Source: Istiophorus platypterus
Lineage: Eukaryota; Chordata; Actinopteri; Istiophoriformes; Istiophoridae
Assembly (NCBI GenBank): GCA_016859345.1
Contig: CM029116.1
Location: 7,354,643 to 7,418,642, forward strand
DNA: 64,000 nt
Reading direction: 5' to 3'
A model generated the notes under the pieces. That model was given only the letters and a program-made list of their open reading frames with translations, searched no databases and was not told where the DNA came from. Numbering within the stretch: the first letter of the stretch is position 1; each line of letters starts with the position of its first letter. This document shows, piece after piece, positions 51,538 through 64,000 of this stretch. Position numbers and translations under genes: made by a program.

Positions 51538-52984
51538 CTCATACGTGTACAGATATACAGATAAGTAAAAGATAACTTGAATTGAAATAGAAAACGTAGA
51601 CAAATACATGACCACTATAGAAACTGTGCAACATTTTTTTTTTAAATAAATGAATGTTTTGAAAGATATTTGTTCTGTGTGTATGTACAGTGTGTCTATG
51701 TTCAGAGATCAGTACAGTGCAACTGGTCAGTGCAGGACTACACAAGTGATTGACAGTCTTCATGATGATTGTATTTCATTTGACACCCTTTCCCAGTCAG
51801 AACAACCAACAAATCTGTCAGCTGTGATTCCACTTAGTTACCTGTATATCTTTGTATCCTTTACTTCTTCATTTGTAACTTTTAAAAATGCAAATGACAG
51901 AAATGAAACAGATGTCTTAGGTTGGAGCTAAATGCCACTTGGAATGGGATAGATGACTTTTAAAAAGGTCCTTTGATATCATCTAACGTGGCCCTTCTGC
52001 AATTAAGTGAATCGTTAGGTAGCATTTGGTGCTCATACAACAAGGTAATTAGCAGGAAAATAGAGTTGGGAGAGGTGTGAGTGGTGAGGAGAGGAGGAGG
52101 GTACCAAGCTGTTCCTGTTGTGTCCAGCATGAGGGGAAACTAATAAAGGGACAGGGCAGGAGGAGCGGGCCAGGTGGGGAGTCAGGCTGAGCTGCTCTAC
52201 CAAGCCTTTCACAAGCTCATCTGGACTCATTATTCCACTTCAGAAATGAGAGAAAGGAGTGATGAGTGCACGCAAACAACAGACATTCACACTCTCTCAC
52301 ACACGTACACAAACACCTGCCCTCACGCTCGTCGAAACCCCAGAAGGCTGAGGTTTAATCTGCGCCGAAGTCCTTGAGAAATAATGAAGGGCAACGAAGG
52401 AAGCAGCAACAATGCAACTGTTACAGGACATTAATGGTGCATGCTACAGTTAGTCTGATTTGTATTTAAATATATTTTACTCTCACAGTATCGCTCAGTG
52501 TGGCCACTTGTTTATGTCCGACTGTCTTTGGTTTATCATAAAATCTGTTCAAGACATTACCAACTGTTTCTTCTTTAATTTGATTGGCTTATGAGGTGCC
52601 ACTGTCCAACAAAATGAATAAAATTCTGCTATTTACCTTTACAGAAAAAAAAAATTGCAATGACTATTGTTATTGTTTGATTCCTAGACACTGTTAATAT
52701 TTCCTTCTGGAAGTGGTCAAGTTCAGGGCAGAGAGAAGTAGTGATGTGACAGAGGAAAAGCAAAAAGTATAGATGCAGAAAAGGTGGGAATGTTGTCCCG
52801 CGATAAGAAAGATGGTGAGAGCAGGCAAGGGTGTGAGAAAAATCTCCCCCTGATAAACTGTGAGAGAGTAAAAATCCCTGATTAAATGTGTCAGCTCTGT
52901 GTCTGTGCAGCTGGAGTTTTGTGACCTCTGTGAAAAGGTGTTGTTATCTATTGGGATTTACTTACAGGATGTTCTCGCGTGCGA

Positions 52985-53040
52985 GCACACACACATGCAC
53001 ACACAGACATACAGAGATACACACAAACACACGTGCACAC
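52985..53040. repeat. Degenerate AC repeat
   Basis: An AC-rich stretch interrupted by t, g and aga. It explains the Thr/His-rich open frame seen here, which is not a gene. Confidence 0.8.
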
Positions 53041-55878
53041 AGCCGTCCACATTCACACAAAGAGTTCTTTCCAGCCACATACAGCAGGATGCAAATTGCT
53101 CTTATCTCATTTATCAGCCATAGATGGCCACAACGAATGAGGAGTTCTCACCACAACCTAACTCATGTACATACACAAAACAGACTGACCTGCAGAAATG
53201 AAACAGAAATTTGGAAAAATAAACTCTCACGGGAGATAAATCATAGGAATACACTGCGGTCACCACCAACACTCCGACCTTTCACTGTCACACACACAAA
53301 CTAGCACATTGACTCACACATGATATGATGATATGTCCTGAGACTGCACATGTTGCTATCCTCAATGGGCCTTGTGTCCCAGCTCTGACCTTCCCAACTC
53401 CACCATGGGGAAATAGACCATCTAGGTTACCTTCAGAGGAAGTGAGTGCAGTGCTGAAGATGGGAAATATGGCACAACTAAGCCGTGGCCGAAGATTGAC
53501 AGCAATAATTGAGCAGTGCAGCAGGAGCCGAGGACGAGGATGGAGAGTATGGTGTGGAGGAACAGGAAGATGGCGAAGAGGGGGAACAGTTAATGAGAGT
53601 GAAGTTTGTGATGACCTTAGGCCCTCTCTCTCAGCCCCTTATCAGTCTTTTTTCCCCTTTTTTTCTGACTCCTCACCTCTACTTCAACCACCGTGTCACC
53701 TGTGAGTGTATAAACTGGATTAAACAAGTGTGTGGCACGCGGTCATGGATGCCACGGCCCGTCAGCAGAGGAGTAAGCCGTCAAAGCAGAGAGTGCTGAG
53801 CCAGCCACTTCTCACGCCCATTAGTGCCCGGCAAGATGAAGCACCCGTCGCTCTGGGTTTTGTTGTGTTTCTTTTATACACCCTACTCTCGCTCCTTCAC
53901 ACTCTCCCTCTTTCTCTCTTTATAGTGACATTGTTATTGATGGCCTCTCCACTCTGACAATGCAGGTCTATTGCTTTGTCTCTCCTGCCTGCCTGTGTTT
54001 TGCCTCCTTTCCCCTCATTCTCCTTGCCCCCTCCACCCCACGTGTCTCATCCCCTATGCTTTACACTGTGGGTGCTCACTTTGTAGTAACTGAAAAATAA
54101 ATCTTTGCATTAACATTGGTTCTCTAAATCTACAGAAGCTCAGCAGCATTCTGTAAAATGTACCTACAGACATACACATTCTATAAAAACATCTTGCCCT
54201 TCTTTGTAGGTTCTTTTTTCTTGTCAGACAGTTTGGGATCTGGACTGAGCTGTAAATTATTGAAATCTGTCTGCAGGCCGATTATTGATCAGTTTTGAAC
54301 ACAGACAGGGCAAGAGGCTCTTGCTTTCATGGGTGGATTGCACTTTGATTGCTGTTTTAATATTGAGTTATGGTTGTAATTTATTTAGGTCCTGTGTAGT
54401 TTTCAGTAAGTAGATATATTTTGATGATCTTCCAGTTTCTCCCAGAAAAAACCTGACCTTATCAGTCTATTAATCTGTTCTTCAGCTTGTGTGTAGATAA
54501 CCTACACATGGGGTGTCAGACTCTTAACTCATTTTTTTTTTTAAATGATGCACAGGTGTGCTATTTAACAGCATGTTGATGAAAATGTCTGATACCACTC
54601 TATTTGCTGACAAGTGGGCAAGGGGACAAGTGAGTGATAATAATAATAATCAAAAAATGTGACCCTGAGTGAAATCCCCGTAGACTGCGGGTGTTTGTGC
54701 GGGTGGCTTGCCATTGAGTCCAGCCAGGATTGGATCCCCTGACCCCTGGAGAACCCTTTGCCCCCTCCTATCCATCCCAGATCTCTGTCAAACCATAATT
54801 CCTTAACCCAGCGCTCCCCTCCGATGAATGTGTCCCTGTAGTGACTGACCTCCCCCACCCACCTTCCTCGCTCTCTCTTATACTGCCAGAGATGGTAATC
54901 CATCATATGGAGCTGGGTAGGAGGTGACAGGGTGGAGGGCTGAAGTTCAGGCGCTGGCTGATATGGGTTAGAATCCAATGTCGCTGAAATTGATCCACCC
55001 TCTGATGGGTGGAATGGTGTGTTATTTCTGCACTGATGTTCCTGGTTCAAATGCCCATTATTTCCTTGGTTACTTCCACACGCACCCATAAACACACATT
55101 CATTCGCACACATACACGCCTTTGCGCAACACAGTGGGGTGCACAATGCCGCTAGGGATTGGTCTTAGGGGCAGGTCATGACTCAGCCAGACCTGCGATT
55201 CAGGCTGTTTATTTTGGGTTACGATTGTCACACTGCACACTGGCCCTCTGATGGATAGGTCTTGTTGGAAGCTGTTGTGCACATTAACAGAGAAGTACAC
55301 GTACACACCTATACAAGTGCACAAACATGCACAAAAGACAAATGGCTTTTTTTCCTTGTGCAAACACTAAGGAAAGTTCTCCCTAAAAGTATCCTTTTTG
55401 GAGCATAGGAGACATGGCATTTCAGCCTCATTAGATTTGGAACTCAACTGTGTGAATAGAGAGAAGGAAACTTGGGGAAGAGAGGAGGGGAATACATAAG
55501 TAACAAACTGCAAACTGACCCTAGGAAGCTGAGTATATAGTGTACATCTTTTTTCATCTTTGGAGTTTTGCAAAAACAAAAACAAAACAAAAATAACAAT
55601 CAGGCACACTTTCTCACATCATAACTTTGTGTTAATTTGTCGCTTATTATTTTTTCTTTTTCTACTGTCCCTTAAAACTGTTACCAGACTTCCTTTAGCC
55701 CAGGGCCATGGCCAATGTTATCATGGGTCTGGATGTGTTATGACTTGGCGATCTCTCGATGGCGTAGACAGATATTGTTTTTGGCTTGGATTACGTTTAA
55801 TGTAAGGGACACCCATCAGCCACCAGAGCCCGCAACAGCTGCAGTCCGGAGTTGAAACCTGATCATCAAGTCTCTGCT

Positions 55879-55950
55879 GTCTCCCTCCTTCTCTCTCTCT
55901 ATCACTCTTTCCTCCTCCTTTCCCCTTTCCACTCCCTCCCTCTCTCATTT
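55879..55950. repeat. Long pyrimidine tract
   Basis: About 70 bases are almost pure C/T, with ctctct and ccctccct sub-repeats. The complementary strand is G/A-rich and gives a meaningless Gly/Arg/Glu-rich frame. Confidence 0.85.
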
Positions 55951-57360
55951 CTTTTATTGGTGTTTGATAACCATACTCAGAGAATTTTGATCACTTTCAA
56001 AAGTGAAGGGAGATAGGATCGAATGTTTGAGTAGTTTCTAGGACAGCAGTGGTTCCATTATGGTTTACAGCCTGACCTTTATATGACTGCACCCCTGTAT
56101 ACATTGGACATATCAGCAAAGGAAGTTGGGTGGCTGCTGTGTCTAGTTGAAGGTGACCTTGTGTGTTGCCAAGTTAATGGCTTCCCATTTCGATGTGGAG
56201 TGTGTCCTAACTGCTGCCTCTGCCTGTTAAGACTGCTTCAGGATCTGTCTCAGGTTTGACCGAGGTGAAGGAGCGGACACGGAGATTTCGCAGCCCCCAG
56301 TTCACTGCATGAGCTGCCGCGTTCACTCTGTAGAGAAATAAATGTTAAAGCTTCTCAGCTTCAGGACAGGTAGAGACTTGTGATTTCATAGAGGGAAACA
56401 GGCTACCTCAGTCATGTGTTATGCAGTGTGACCAGGTGCAGTGAGATGACATCACATAGTAGATGACACTGGGAGCTGTGGTATGTGTGGCCACCTGCTT
56501 CTGCAGCTGGGAGGATGATTAGCAGCTAGCCAGGCTGATTATTAACCAGCCAGACACTCATGCAGCCAAAGGGACAGACAAACAGACCGGGACACTGACA
56601 GACATTGCACATTGCCAGATATGGTTGGCACAGTAGAGACCAGATAGACTCCCCCAGACCACTTAAGCACTAGCATGGCCAAAGGCCAACTGAATAGAAA
56701 TCAGAAAACCCTATTCAGATGCTAAGCAGAATCTTATCTCAGTGCCTCTTGCTGCTTGCCCTCATGCTCTACACTTTCCAGGGCAAAGCTATTAATGAAC
56801 AATGCGGGTGCCTAGTGTGTTTGTGTTTCACTGTGTGCCTATGTTCTTAGTTGGGTGTATGTTCAATTGTTTTTCTGTTTCTCTTTCCATTGTTTCAGTG
56901 AAGAGAAATTCAGAAGGAGTAGTATTCTGGAAGATACTGCTTGAGTAAGAGACTAAGGAAAAAGGTTTTATTATTAGTGTTTTTCCATAGTTTTTGTTGA
57001 TGTACCAGTCGAAACTCAATAATGCCATACACAACAGCACTCACTGCCCGTTGAGACAGAAATGAAGGCAGTGAATCATCTTAATCGTGGCTATAATTGC
57101 AGGGATTTGTCTTGGATCCACCGAGATCTTCTTATTCCACAGGAAATGAAATCCAGCGACACTGAGTGATCACCAGGGGGTGTGTGGCTAACTGATGAAC
57201 GTGCTCATTTGACTCCACCGATCTTTAAAAGCCATTAACGCTCTCCTGTTTCATGCTCAAATTAGGCCTCCACACACACTGGAACACAGGCACAACGGCA
57301 CATAGATGTTTGGACCTCGGGTCAGGGTTTGTGTGTGCACATATGCACATGCACATACAT

Positions 57361-57405
57361 GGCTGTGCCTGCACATGTATACACACACACACAAACACAC
57401 ACACG
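57361..57405. repeat. Degenerate AC repeat
   Basis: Short AC arrays are separated by t and a interruptions, in a broader zone of alternating purine-pyrimidine DNA from about 57328. Confidence 0.8.
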
Positions 57406-60244
57406 GTAACAGACTCCGAATTCCCTCTTTGTCATCCAACTGGCACTGTGAACGTTTGCCCATTTTAGGCCTAAATGGCACAGTAAGGGAAAAATGAACC
57501 CCAAGACACCACGTTGTAATGGAGCTGAAAAGAACAGCTTAATTGGCCAACATAAGCCATGCCCAGGCATTAACTGTGAAATTTACATGTTAGCGTTTTT
57601 CCTGTCTTTCTTTTAAAGGTCCCTGTGGTATTCATGTGGAACAGATGCATGAATTATAACTCTGACACTTCATGAATATCGATTTGGCTGCTGTTGCTGT
57701 GCAGGATGTTATGGAAAATGACATTATTCAAAACATGTTGAGTGGGATACACTACAATTAGTCGGTTGTTAGTTTATGCAACTAATGTGTTATTAGTTTA
57801 ATTGCCTGTTTTTGCTAATTCACTTATCCTCTCTCATACACAACCTTGTTTGGAGAGGAACATCCTTAAATACACTTAAAATGAACTATAATTCAGAAAT
57901 ATTGTAGACAGATTTTAAATTGTTTTCATGATCCCTTGACTAACATCTTAAAAATGATAAATTTGATATTGTTAATTTCTCCTCTTATTAGTTTCTCAGA
58001 CTCCAAGCAGAAGGCAGTTGTCCACATGATTTAACTCCATTCACAGCAGTTCAGCTGGTTGATAGGCTGGTTGTACCTCTGGGTGCAGATAGACTGACCT
58101 TTGGCCAGCTCTGGATGTGACCTCTGACTGACCATCGATTGACCATCATCTGACCCCATGGCTTGAAAACAGAGCTGCATATGGGACCATTTGGCAGTCT
58201 GGAGAGCATCTCGGGCACACACTGCTAATAAAGTTATGCTAGTGTTATTAGGAGATGTATGAAAGGAGAAATAGCCTGGGAAGGCAGGGTTACTCTTGTG
58301 TCAGAGGAAGAAAAGCAAAGGTAATTCAGTTACAGGCTAAAGGATATGCGGATATGTCAGCTTATTCATTCTTCTAGTAGTCAAGTTTTGTTGTTCCTTT
58401 TTTAACCTTCAAACTAGACTGCTGCCAGATTCAACTCGTTCATGCCTCATGACAAATTGAGCCCAGATTGGTATTCTGACATCCAAAAACCTTTAACCTC
58501 CTTAATTTAGCACATAGTTTGTCATTCCACACTACAAAAGGTTTGTAAGGCATTTTGTGAAACTTAACCTTGCACAATCCTTCTGCATTTGCTGAGTGTG
58601 AGACCAAATTCTGTCCCCTCTCAGCATCTTGCCACTCTTCAGCCCCCACTCCTCTCTCATTTTGCCCTTCTTCCCTAAACTGCTGTTCACAGTTGGCTGT
58701 AGATGATAACGGTTTCAGCCCAGCAGCCAAAAATGCCCATCCCCAGCCCCTTTCTAGCCATGAGAAATCAAATAGCAGCCTAGTGATTGACTTCTAATAA
58801 AATTAGCAGAATTTCTCATAAACCTTAGTAAGTAACTTGACTCAATAACAGATGCTGATCAGGGCAAGAGACGGGCAATGCGACTGGGAAGGAAATAGAG
58901 AGGGATCCATCATTCGTCTCAAAATTTTCACAGTGGTGCCAACCGAGGTGTTGATTGTTATAAATATTCCCGAACCTTCAATTTTCACCCACTTGCCCCA
59001 CCCCCACCTCGCCTTGCAAGAGCGCCTCACCTCTTAACTACATCCACGTGCCAGCAACGCCACTCTGAGTCCCCTCTCTCTCTCTCTGCCTGTCTCTTTT
59101 CTCACACACAGTAGGGGGATGGTTGGCCCAAGAACGTGGCATCATTAACTTTCTTGAGTGGCAGACGTTAGACGTGCCGAGGGCTGTCCTGTCCCACCCC
59201 CTGCTGGGCGTCCTCTTAACCCCCATGACCATGACTGTCATCTTCCATATCTGCATTTCTTGCTTCTTCTCCACCAAACAGCTATCTGCAGATTTCATAC
59301 ATGCTAAGTCAAGGGTGAATGAGAGAATGCATAAAAAATATATTTCTGTGTCCTGAGTGTGCCATGTGATTGTTGACTTTCATTTGTATTCTGTGTATGC
59401 GCACGTACTTGTGGTTCTGAGGGTGTGCTTGCCTATATAAATATTACTGTCTAACTGTATTGAATTGTTTTGACTCTGGCTCTTTGAAAAGTGTAGAGAC
59501 TCCACTACCGCACAGAGTTCTTGTTGTTACCACCAGTGTGGCACGTGCTGTTGAGCTCCCTGTTGCGTGACGCCCTGTCTCATTAATCACAAGCCCTGCA
59601 CTGGAGCCCTGTCAACCAGCAACCTGGTGGCCTACCAGCTCCTCTCATGTATACTGGGAAGGCTCTGCACCGTTATCTGCTCACAGGAAGAAGGCAACAC
59701 AGCAAAGACAGCTGCTGGTAGTCATTTGAGCCAACCCTCTTTTCAGTTGAAATCCCTCACTTCATATATCCCCGTCCAAGCCTTTTGGCTTTCTCGTCAG
59801 GAGGTTCACAAGTTTTGAACCTCTAGGGCAAAAGTTCAGTGGATTTGCCAGGTCATCACGGCAATTCTCAACAACATCAGATGTCGAGAGAGTTGGCAAA
59901 TCATGGTGGCGGCTGGCAGAGAGCTCTGCTTGGCCACCCACTTCCTTCTGGAGAGCAGAGGAAGCAGGGTAGAAAGGGAGAGTACCATCTTTTGGTTATG
60001 CATGCTCTCTCCCTCTTCCTTGGCTTCGGTCTGGGTCTTGAGTGAATGGGGGTTGTGGTAGATGGGTATTTAGACGTTCAGGGGGGAGTGTTAGGGGCTT
60101 GTTGGGGTCCAAGTTAGGCTTGTACTGTGGGGTGCTGGAGCTCAAAGCAATGCTGTGGTCTAGTTGTGTCATGAGCATGTAGCTGAGCTGTCACTTGTCT
60201 CTAATTGGTTCAGATCAGCCCACAAGAGGCTCAAAGCTCACTGA

Positions 60245-60257
60245 CCCCCCCCCCCCC
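60245..60257. repeat. C13 homopolymer
   Basis: Thirteen consecutive C residues. Confidence 0.9.
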
Positions 60258-61061
60258 ATTCTCTGCCCCTGTCTCTATCTTCCATTGTTTCGTTAGCTTT
60301 TTTCCCTCTACAGGGCTAAGACAATGGTCTCCACATGGTCCTTTCCAAGGGGCTGTTTGATCCAAAATATCTCTCTCTGATTCCAGCAGGCATGTCGCTT
60401 CCCTTGCCTGCATCTGTGTCCTGTTATTGGGTGAAATCATTGCAAGGGACAGTCTACAGGAATGATGAGGGTGGATGCAGAGGGCAGTTTGATCCAATCT
60501 TGATTGGAGACCAGATTGATCTTGGCCCCAGGGTCATCACGGTGTCAATACATGGACTGATGATAACATGGTTCATCTTTAGGGAATATACCTATCACAG
60601 CACTTACACATGCCATTACATCTCATATCAAGCCAAACAACTATTCTTACCAGTTGTCACCAGCATTACAGTCAAAGATGCATCCCAGCACCTTATTTAC
60701 TGGTGCTGCAATCAGTCAGCCATTCTGGATCCTGCCATAGTGGGTGTTCTTTCTTGGGCTGTGCAGGATTTATGATGTGCTACAAGGGTTCAGGGAATGA
60801 CCCTCTAGTGTGCATCTCTGATGATGTTCTAATTGGATGGGGTGACCTTTCTTCACTGTAATTTTGAAGGATCCTTGGTCCTTGGGGGTGGGAACAGATT
60901 AAAAAGCAGCAGGGGTGGGCTGATTGATGTGTGCTGTGGTTGGTGTGGTTGTAGATGGACATTGACAGGTAGAGGGACAGTAACATATGAGTCCACAGCT
61001 GTTGAATGGGAAGGGATATACAGACTGATACATGGGAGTCTGCTACAGCCAGGCTGACTGA

Positions 61062-61075
61062 TTGCCACCTTCTGG
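61062..61075 (-). promoter_or_regulatory. CTCF-like motif, reverse orientation
   Basis: On the - strand the sequence reads CCAGAAGGTGGCAA, which agrees with the CTCF core at the main positions, with A at the fifth base and A at the last as mismatches. It is a weaker match than the one at 12949 and points the opposite way. Confidence 0.25.
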
Positions 61076-62624
61076 TACATTATCACTGGTTATGGATACA
61101 AAGCCTATGTCTGCTATGACTTAGTGGTAGGGGAGGTTGATTGTTTGGTTTGTGTCTGCATCAGGGGTGTGCCATAGCACACAATTCGTAATACCAATAT
61201 TTATTTTTACATAAATTTGTCCCATCCTGATATTAAAGATATTGCAGTATGTTAAAGTATTTACACCATGGTTATGTACTTTGGCAATTTAAACAGCAAA
61301 GTGAAATTGATGTTGATGCTTCAAAGTGCTTTATAGTGAAGTAGTTAGTTTATAACCTTAAACATCTGAGAAAAAACACAGTAGAGCTACGCCGCACCAC
61401 AGTGCAGTATAGTGTCATCTAATACCTAAAATGATGATGAGACAAGGTGCATCAGGATCCGACTGATTGAGCTCAGTGATTGATCAAATCATGATTAATT
61501 GATCAGAGAAGGTTGTTGCAATGTTGGAGGAAAAAAAAACCCACAGGAAACAGCAGTTTTTACAAATAGGGAAGAGTAGAGGTGAATGGGACAGTGAGCC
61601 AGAATCAGCTTGGGATGTGTGGAGAAGTATTCACCACACATAGATATACACTCTTATATACAGTATATATATTTATATATATTTATTCATTATACATGCA
61701 TTCCCTTGTGACAAGAATGCCCTGCAATTTCCTATAATGTTTATGAATATTAATGCACACTAGATATTAATATTTGTGGTGTAAATACAGCATGTGTATT
61801 TGAGTATTTCTGCAACCGGCTACTATGTTTACTACAGATTTTGGCTGCTATTTTGCTTTGCATTCATGTAGAGTACTGTCACTGTGCTCACAAAGCTCCC
61901 GGCATATATTTATTTATTGTGTCAATATGAAATTTGCTTTGCTTTTCTTTGTAGCCAGAATGAGTTGAAGTGTGGTGAATGGGCTTGTTTTGGTGCATTG
62001 ACTGGTGAATCCTATTTTGACAGCGTATGAAGCCGGAACTAATTCCTGCATATTTATTTGGCTTGGTCAAAGCAAGCTAAGCACTAACCCTACTTAATAT
62101 TCTAGGGCATGCTGACAGGAACACCCTATTGGAGAGAGCAAAACAGCCACAAACAGCCCTTAGAAGGTTGCAAGTGGAAAAATTCAGGAGCCCCAGAATG
62201 GGGAGAATGATTCATTTTCTTTCTGCTGCATACGTCAATTTAAGGTGCTAGAATTAGCTTCTCTGGATTCCTTTGGTTATTTTTGTAATTTTAGTCCCAA
62301 GATAATATTTTGAGCAGTCCTAAAATGGATGTTGTATCATTGTAAATTCAATATGTACAGTCTTTGTGCTACAGTATGTACTTTTCACATGATAGACCTT
62401 TCCTCTGCTGTGGTCACATTTGCTATATAAACACCGGTCTTCACGCACCTCTCACTGATATAGTCACTCAAACACCTGACTTCATTTAAACCCTTCATCA
62501 TTATTTTTCATTCATCTCATTTAACATGGACAGAATAGGGGGATAAAAAAAAAGATTTAAGAGCATGAGGAGAAAAGAGACCTTCATCCCTTTCCCCCAG
62601 CCATCTCTACCAGGCTTGAGGCAC

Positions 62625-62641
62625 TTTTTTTTTTTTTTTTT
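62625..62641. repeat. T17 homopolymer
   Basis: Seventeen consecutive T residues in intron 2. Confidence 0.95.
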
Positions 62642-62783
62642 GTGGACTGCATTTGAAAAGATCAGCTTTAACAACCCAGGCAAATATCCACGAAAAGGCT
62701 TGTGAAAGCAGGGCCTTGAACCTTCTGTAGAACAGGTGTGTTTTATAGCACTGTATTTCTTCTTTGGTCTACAGTCCCACATT

Positions 62784-62803
62784 TTGTGTGTGTGTGTGTG
62801 TGT
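62784..62803. repeat. (TG)10 microsatellite
   Basis: About ten TG units in intron 2. Confidence 0.9.
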
Positions 62804-64000
62804 TTATGTGTATTTCTTCGTGGCTGAAGCTACACCGTAGCGGTGAGCCAGCCCCAGCAGGAGACCCACAGTCGACCCTGTGCCATGTGAGAGCTGCGGG
62901 GAGCGGGCTAACGAGGTGTCCAGGCAGCTGATGGCTTTGTCCTGCCGCCTGTGAGTGGCGATGGCACAAAGAGTGTCGTGCAGAGAGTCCTGTCTGTTCT
63001 TTGTGTCTGCCTTTCTCCTCTGCCCAGCACTTTGGGCTACAAAAGGAAGCCGTGCGAGGCAGCATTATGGCATCAGGTGGACGAGACGCTGTGCCTGTCC
63101 CCCATTTCCCTCCTCCTCATCCATCGCCTGTCTTGTCTGGGATTTCTTTATATTTGTCTGTTATGCTGTTGGTAAGCCCCTGTCCTATTTTTCAATGATG
63201 GCCTAGCAATAACTACCATTTTAGCAGCTTCCTCGTCCTCTTTTCTTGTTCCATCTTACCTTTCTTTCCCTTCCTTTTCTGTCAAAGTGGGCTGAAGTGA
63301 GTGATGATCCAGAGGGCAGGCACTTCTCTGTCATGTGTTTGCTGCTTGTATTTGCGCAGTCTCCCATCTTCCTCTCTTTGCTCTCCTCTCTAATTTATGA
63401 ACTGCTACACTTGAGTGGGTCTACTGCCTATTAAAACCAGCACAGCGCCTGTGTTTGTCCTGGCCTTTCCTGCTCTGCAGGAAGCTCATCTAGGGCCTGC
63501 ACTAGTTAATGCCACTGCAGGGGGGGAGCGAGAAACATGGACACTTTTGTGGATCCTCTGCCCACTGGAGGGAGAGGTTTGACGCTTCTTTTAAAAGGCC
63601 AAAGTCATTTGTCTTTGTTGTTTTAAGTCTCCTAGGGATTGTTTTGAGAGAAAAAGACAGCAAGAGAGATAAAGGGTGAGAGGGAGTAAGAGCAAGCAAG
63701 AAAACATGGCTTTCTTTGTAGATGGTGTGAATGCTTCTCATCTGGGTCATTGTACTGAAAGCTGTCCTTTGGTCTGTTCTACATTCAGGGGCTTCTGGTG
63801 AGTTTTCTCTGCACTCCCTCTCTCCTAAACAACAGCTGTGCATTGCCTCATTCCCACAGTTTAAAACATCAGATATGAAATTCTGAATAGATTCAGCAGT
63901 GATGCATTCAGTATTTTCAAATTGCTCACCTTTTAGCATTCTTTAGGGCTATAAATCAAACTTAGCCAGCACCATATGTGTATATGGCTCTATAAGTCTC

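Larger units (their letters stand above)
47120..64000 (+). other. robo2: robo2 intron 2 (5' part, runs past the window)
   Basis: The intron begins with GTGAGT at 47120. I looked for the next expected exon, the start of Ig2 beginning '-LLRDDFRQNP' in the family, and did not find it, so the intron appears to extend past 64000. The 16.9 kb present holds microsatellites, homopolymer runs and a pyrimidine tract, with no reading frame I can connect to a known protein. The longest open frames (193 codons at 54565-55146 minus; 145-146 codons at 60335-60775 plus and 63502-63939 minus) show no domain signature. Confidence 0.75.

Noticed and set aside
52888..53304. 138-codon Thr/His-rich frame
   Set aside because: It is produced by a degenerate AC repeat read as protein.
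54565..55146. Longest open frame in the window, 193 codons on the - strand
   Set aside because: The protein has no domain, repeat or motif I recognise. It includes translated low-complexity DNA (a YYYY run from a TAA repeat), lies inside an intron, and has no clear splice or promoter signals. A frame of this length is possible by chance in 64 kb.
60335..60775. 146-codon open frame on the + strand
   Set aside because: There is no family resemblance and the composition is like that of the surrounding intron. I see no supporting splice sites.
61160..61260. hAT-like transposon end ('caggggtgtgcca' followed by 'taataccaatattt')
   Set aside because: The phrase is reminiscent of a terminal repeat, but I found no matching inverted copy downstream and no target-site duplication.
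62810..63100. GC-richer block in intron 2 that might be an exon
   Set aside because: None of the frames resembles a Robo domain or another known protein, and there is no convincing acceptor-donor pair around a conserved frame.
63502..63939. 145-codon open frame on the - strand
   Set aside because: It is unrecognised and partly translated from GA-rich low-complexity sequence (LLLSFSLK).

Overview
The window looks like vertebrate, most likely ray-finned (teleost) fish, nuclear DNA. It is AT-rich and non-coding over more than 98% of its length, full of dinucleotide microsatellites, and carries one decayed LINE. Its only recognisable protein-coding sequence is two short exons with GT-AG splice sites. 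No operons, bacterial genes, tRNAs, rRNAs or CRISPR arrays are visible.

The gene is the 5' end of a roundabout axon-guidance receptor, best assigned to robo2, on the + strand. Exon 1 (ATG at 34299, donor after 34353) encodes the signal peptide. Exon 2 (46793-47119) encodes the start of the mature protein and the first immunoglobulin domain. Both junctions are phase 1, and together they give 127 complete codons plus one base. The rest of the receptor (Ig2-5, three FN3 domains, transmembrane segment and cytoplasmic CC motifs) must lie beyond position 64000.

Layout: 1 to about 33400 is 5' flank, or an intron of a longer upstream-promoter isoform. It holds simple repeats and a dead L1-clade LINE on the - strand (about 18840-19905). 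From 33400 to 34298 is a GC- and CpG-richer promoter/leader region with a pyrimidine tract, several upstream ATGs and a possible cryptic 3' splice site. 34299-34353 is coding exon 1, 34354-46792 is intron 1 (12.4 kb), 46793-47119 is exon 2, and 47120-64000 is the beginning of intron 2.

No new biological system is evident. The points most worth checking are the uORF-laden leader with one uORF overlapping the start codon, the decayed LINE, an exact CTCF-consensus match upstream and a weaker opposite match downstream, and several homeodomain-motif-rich stretches that could be conserved enhancers. The conserved-element and CTCF ideas are inferences from motif reading only.
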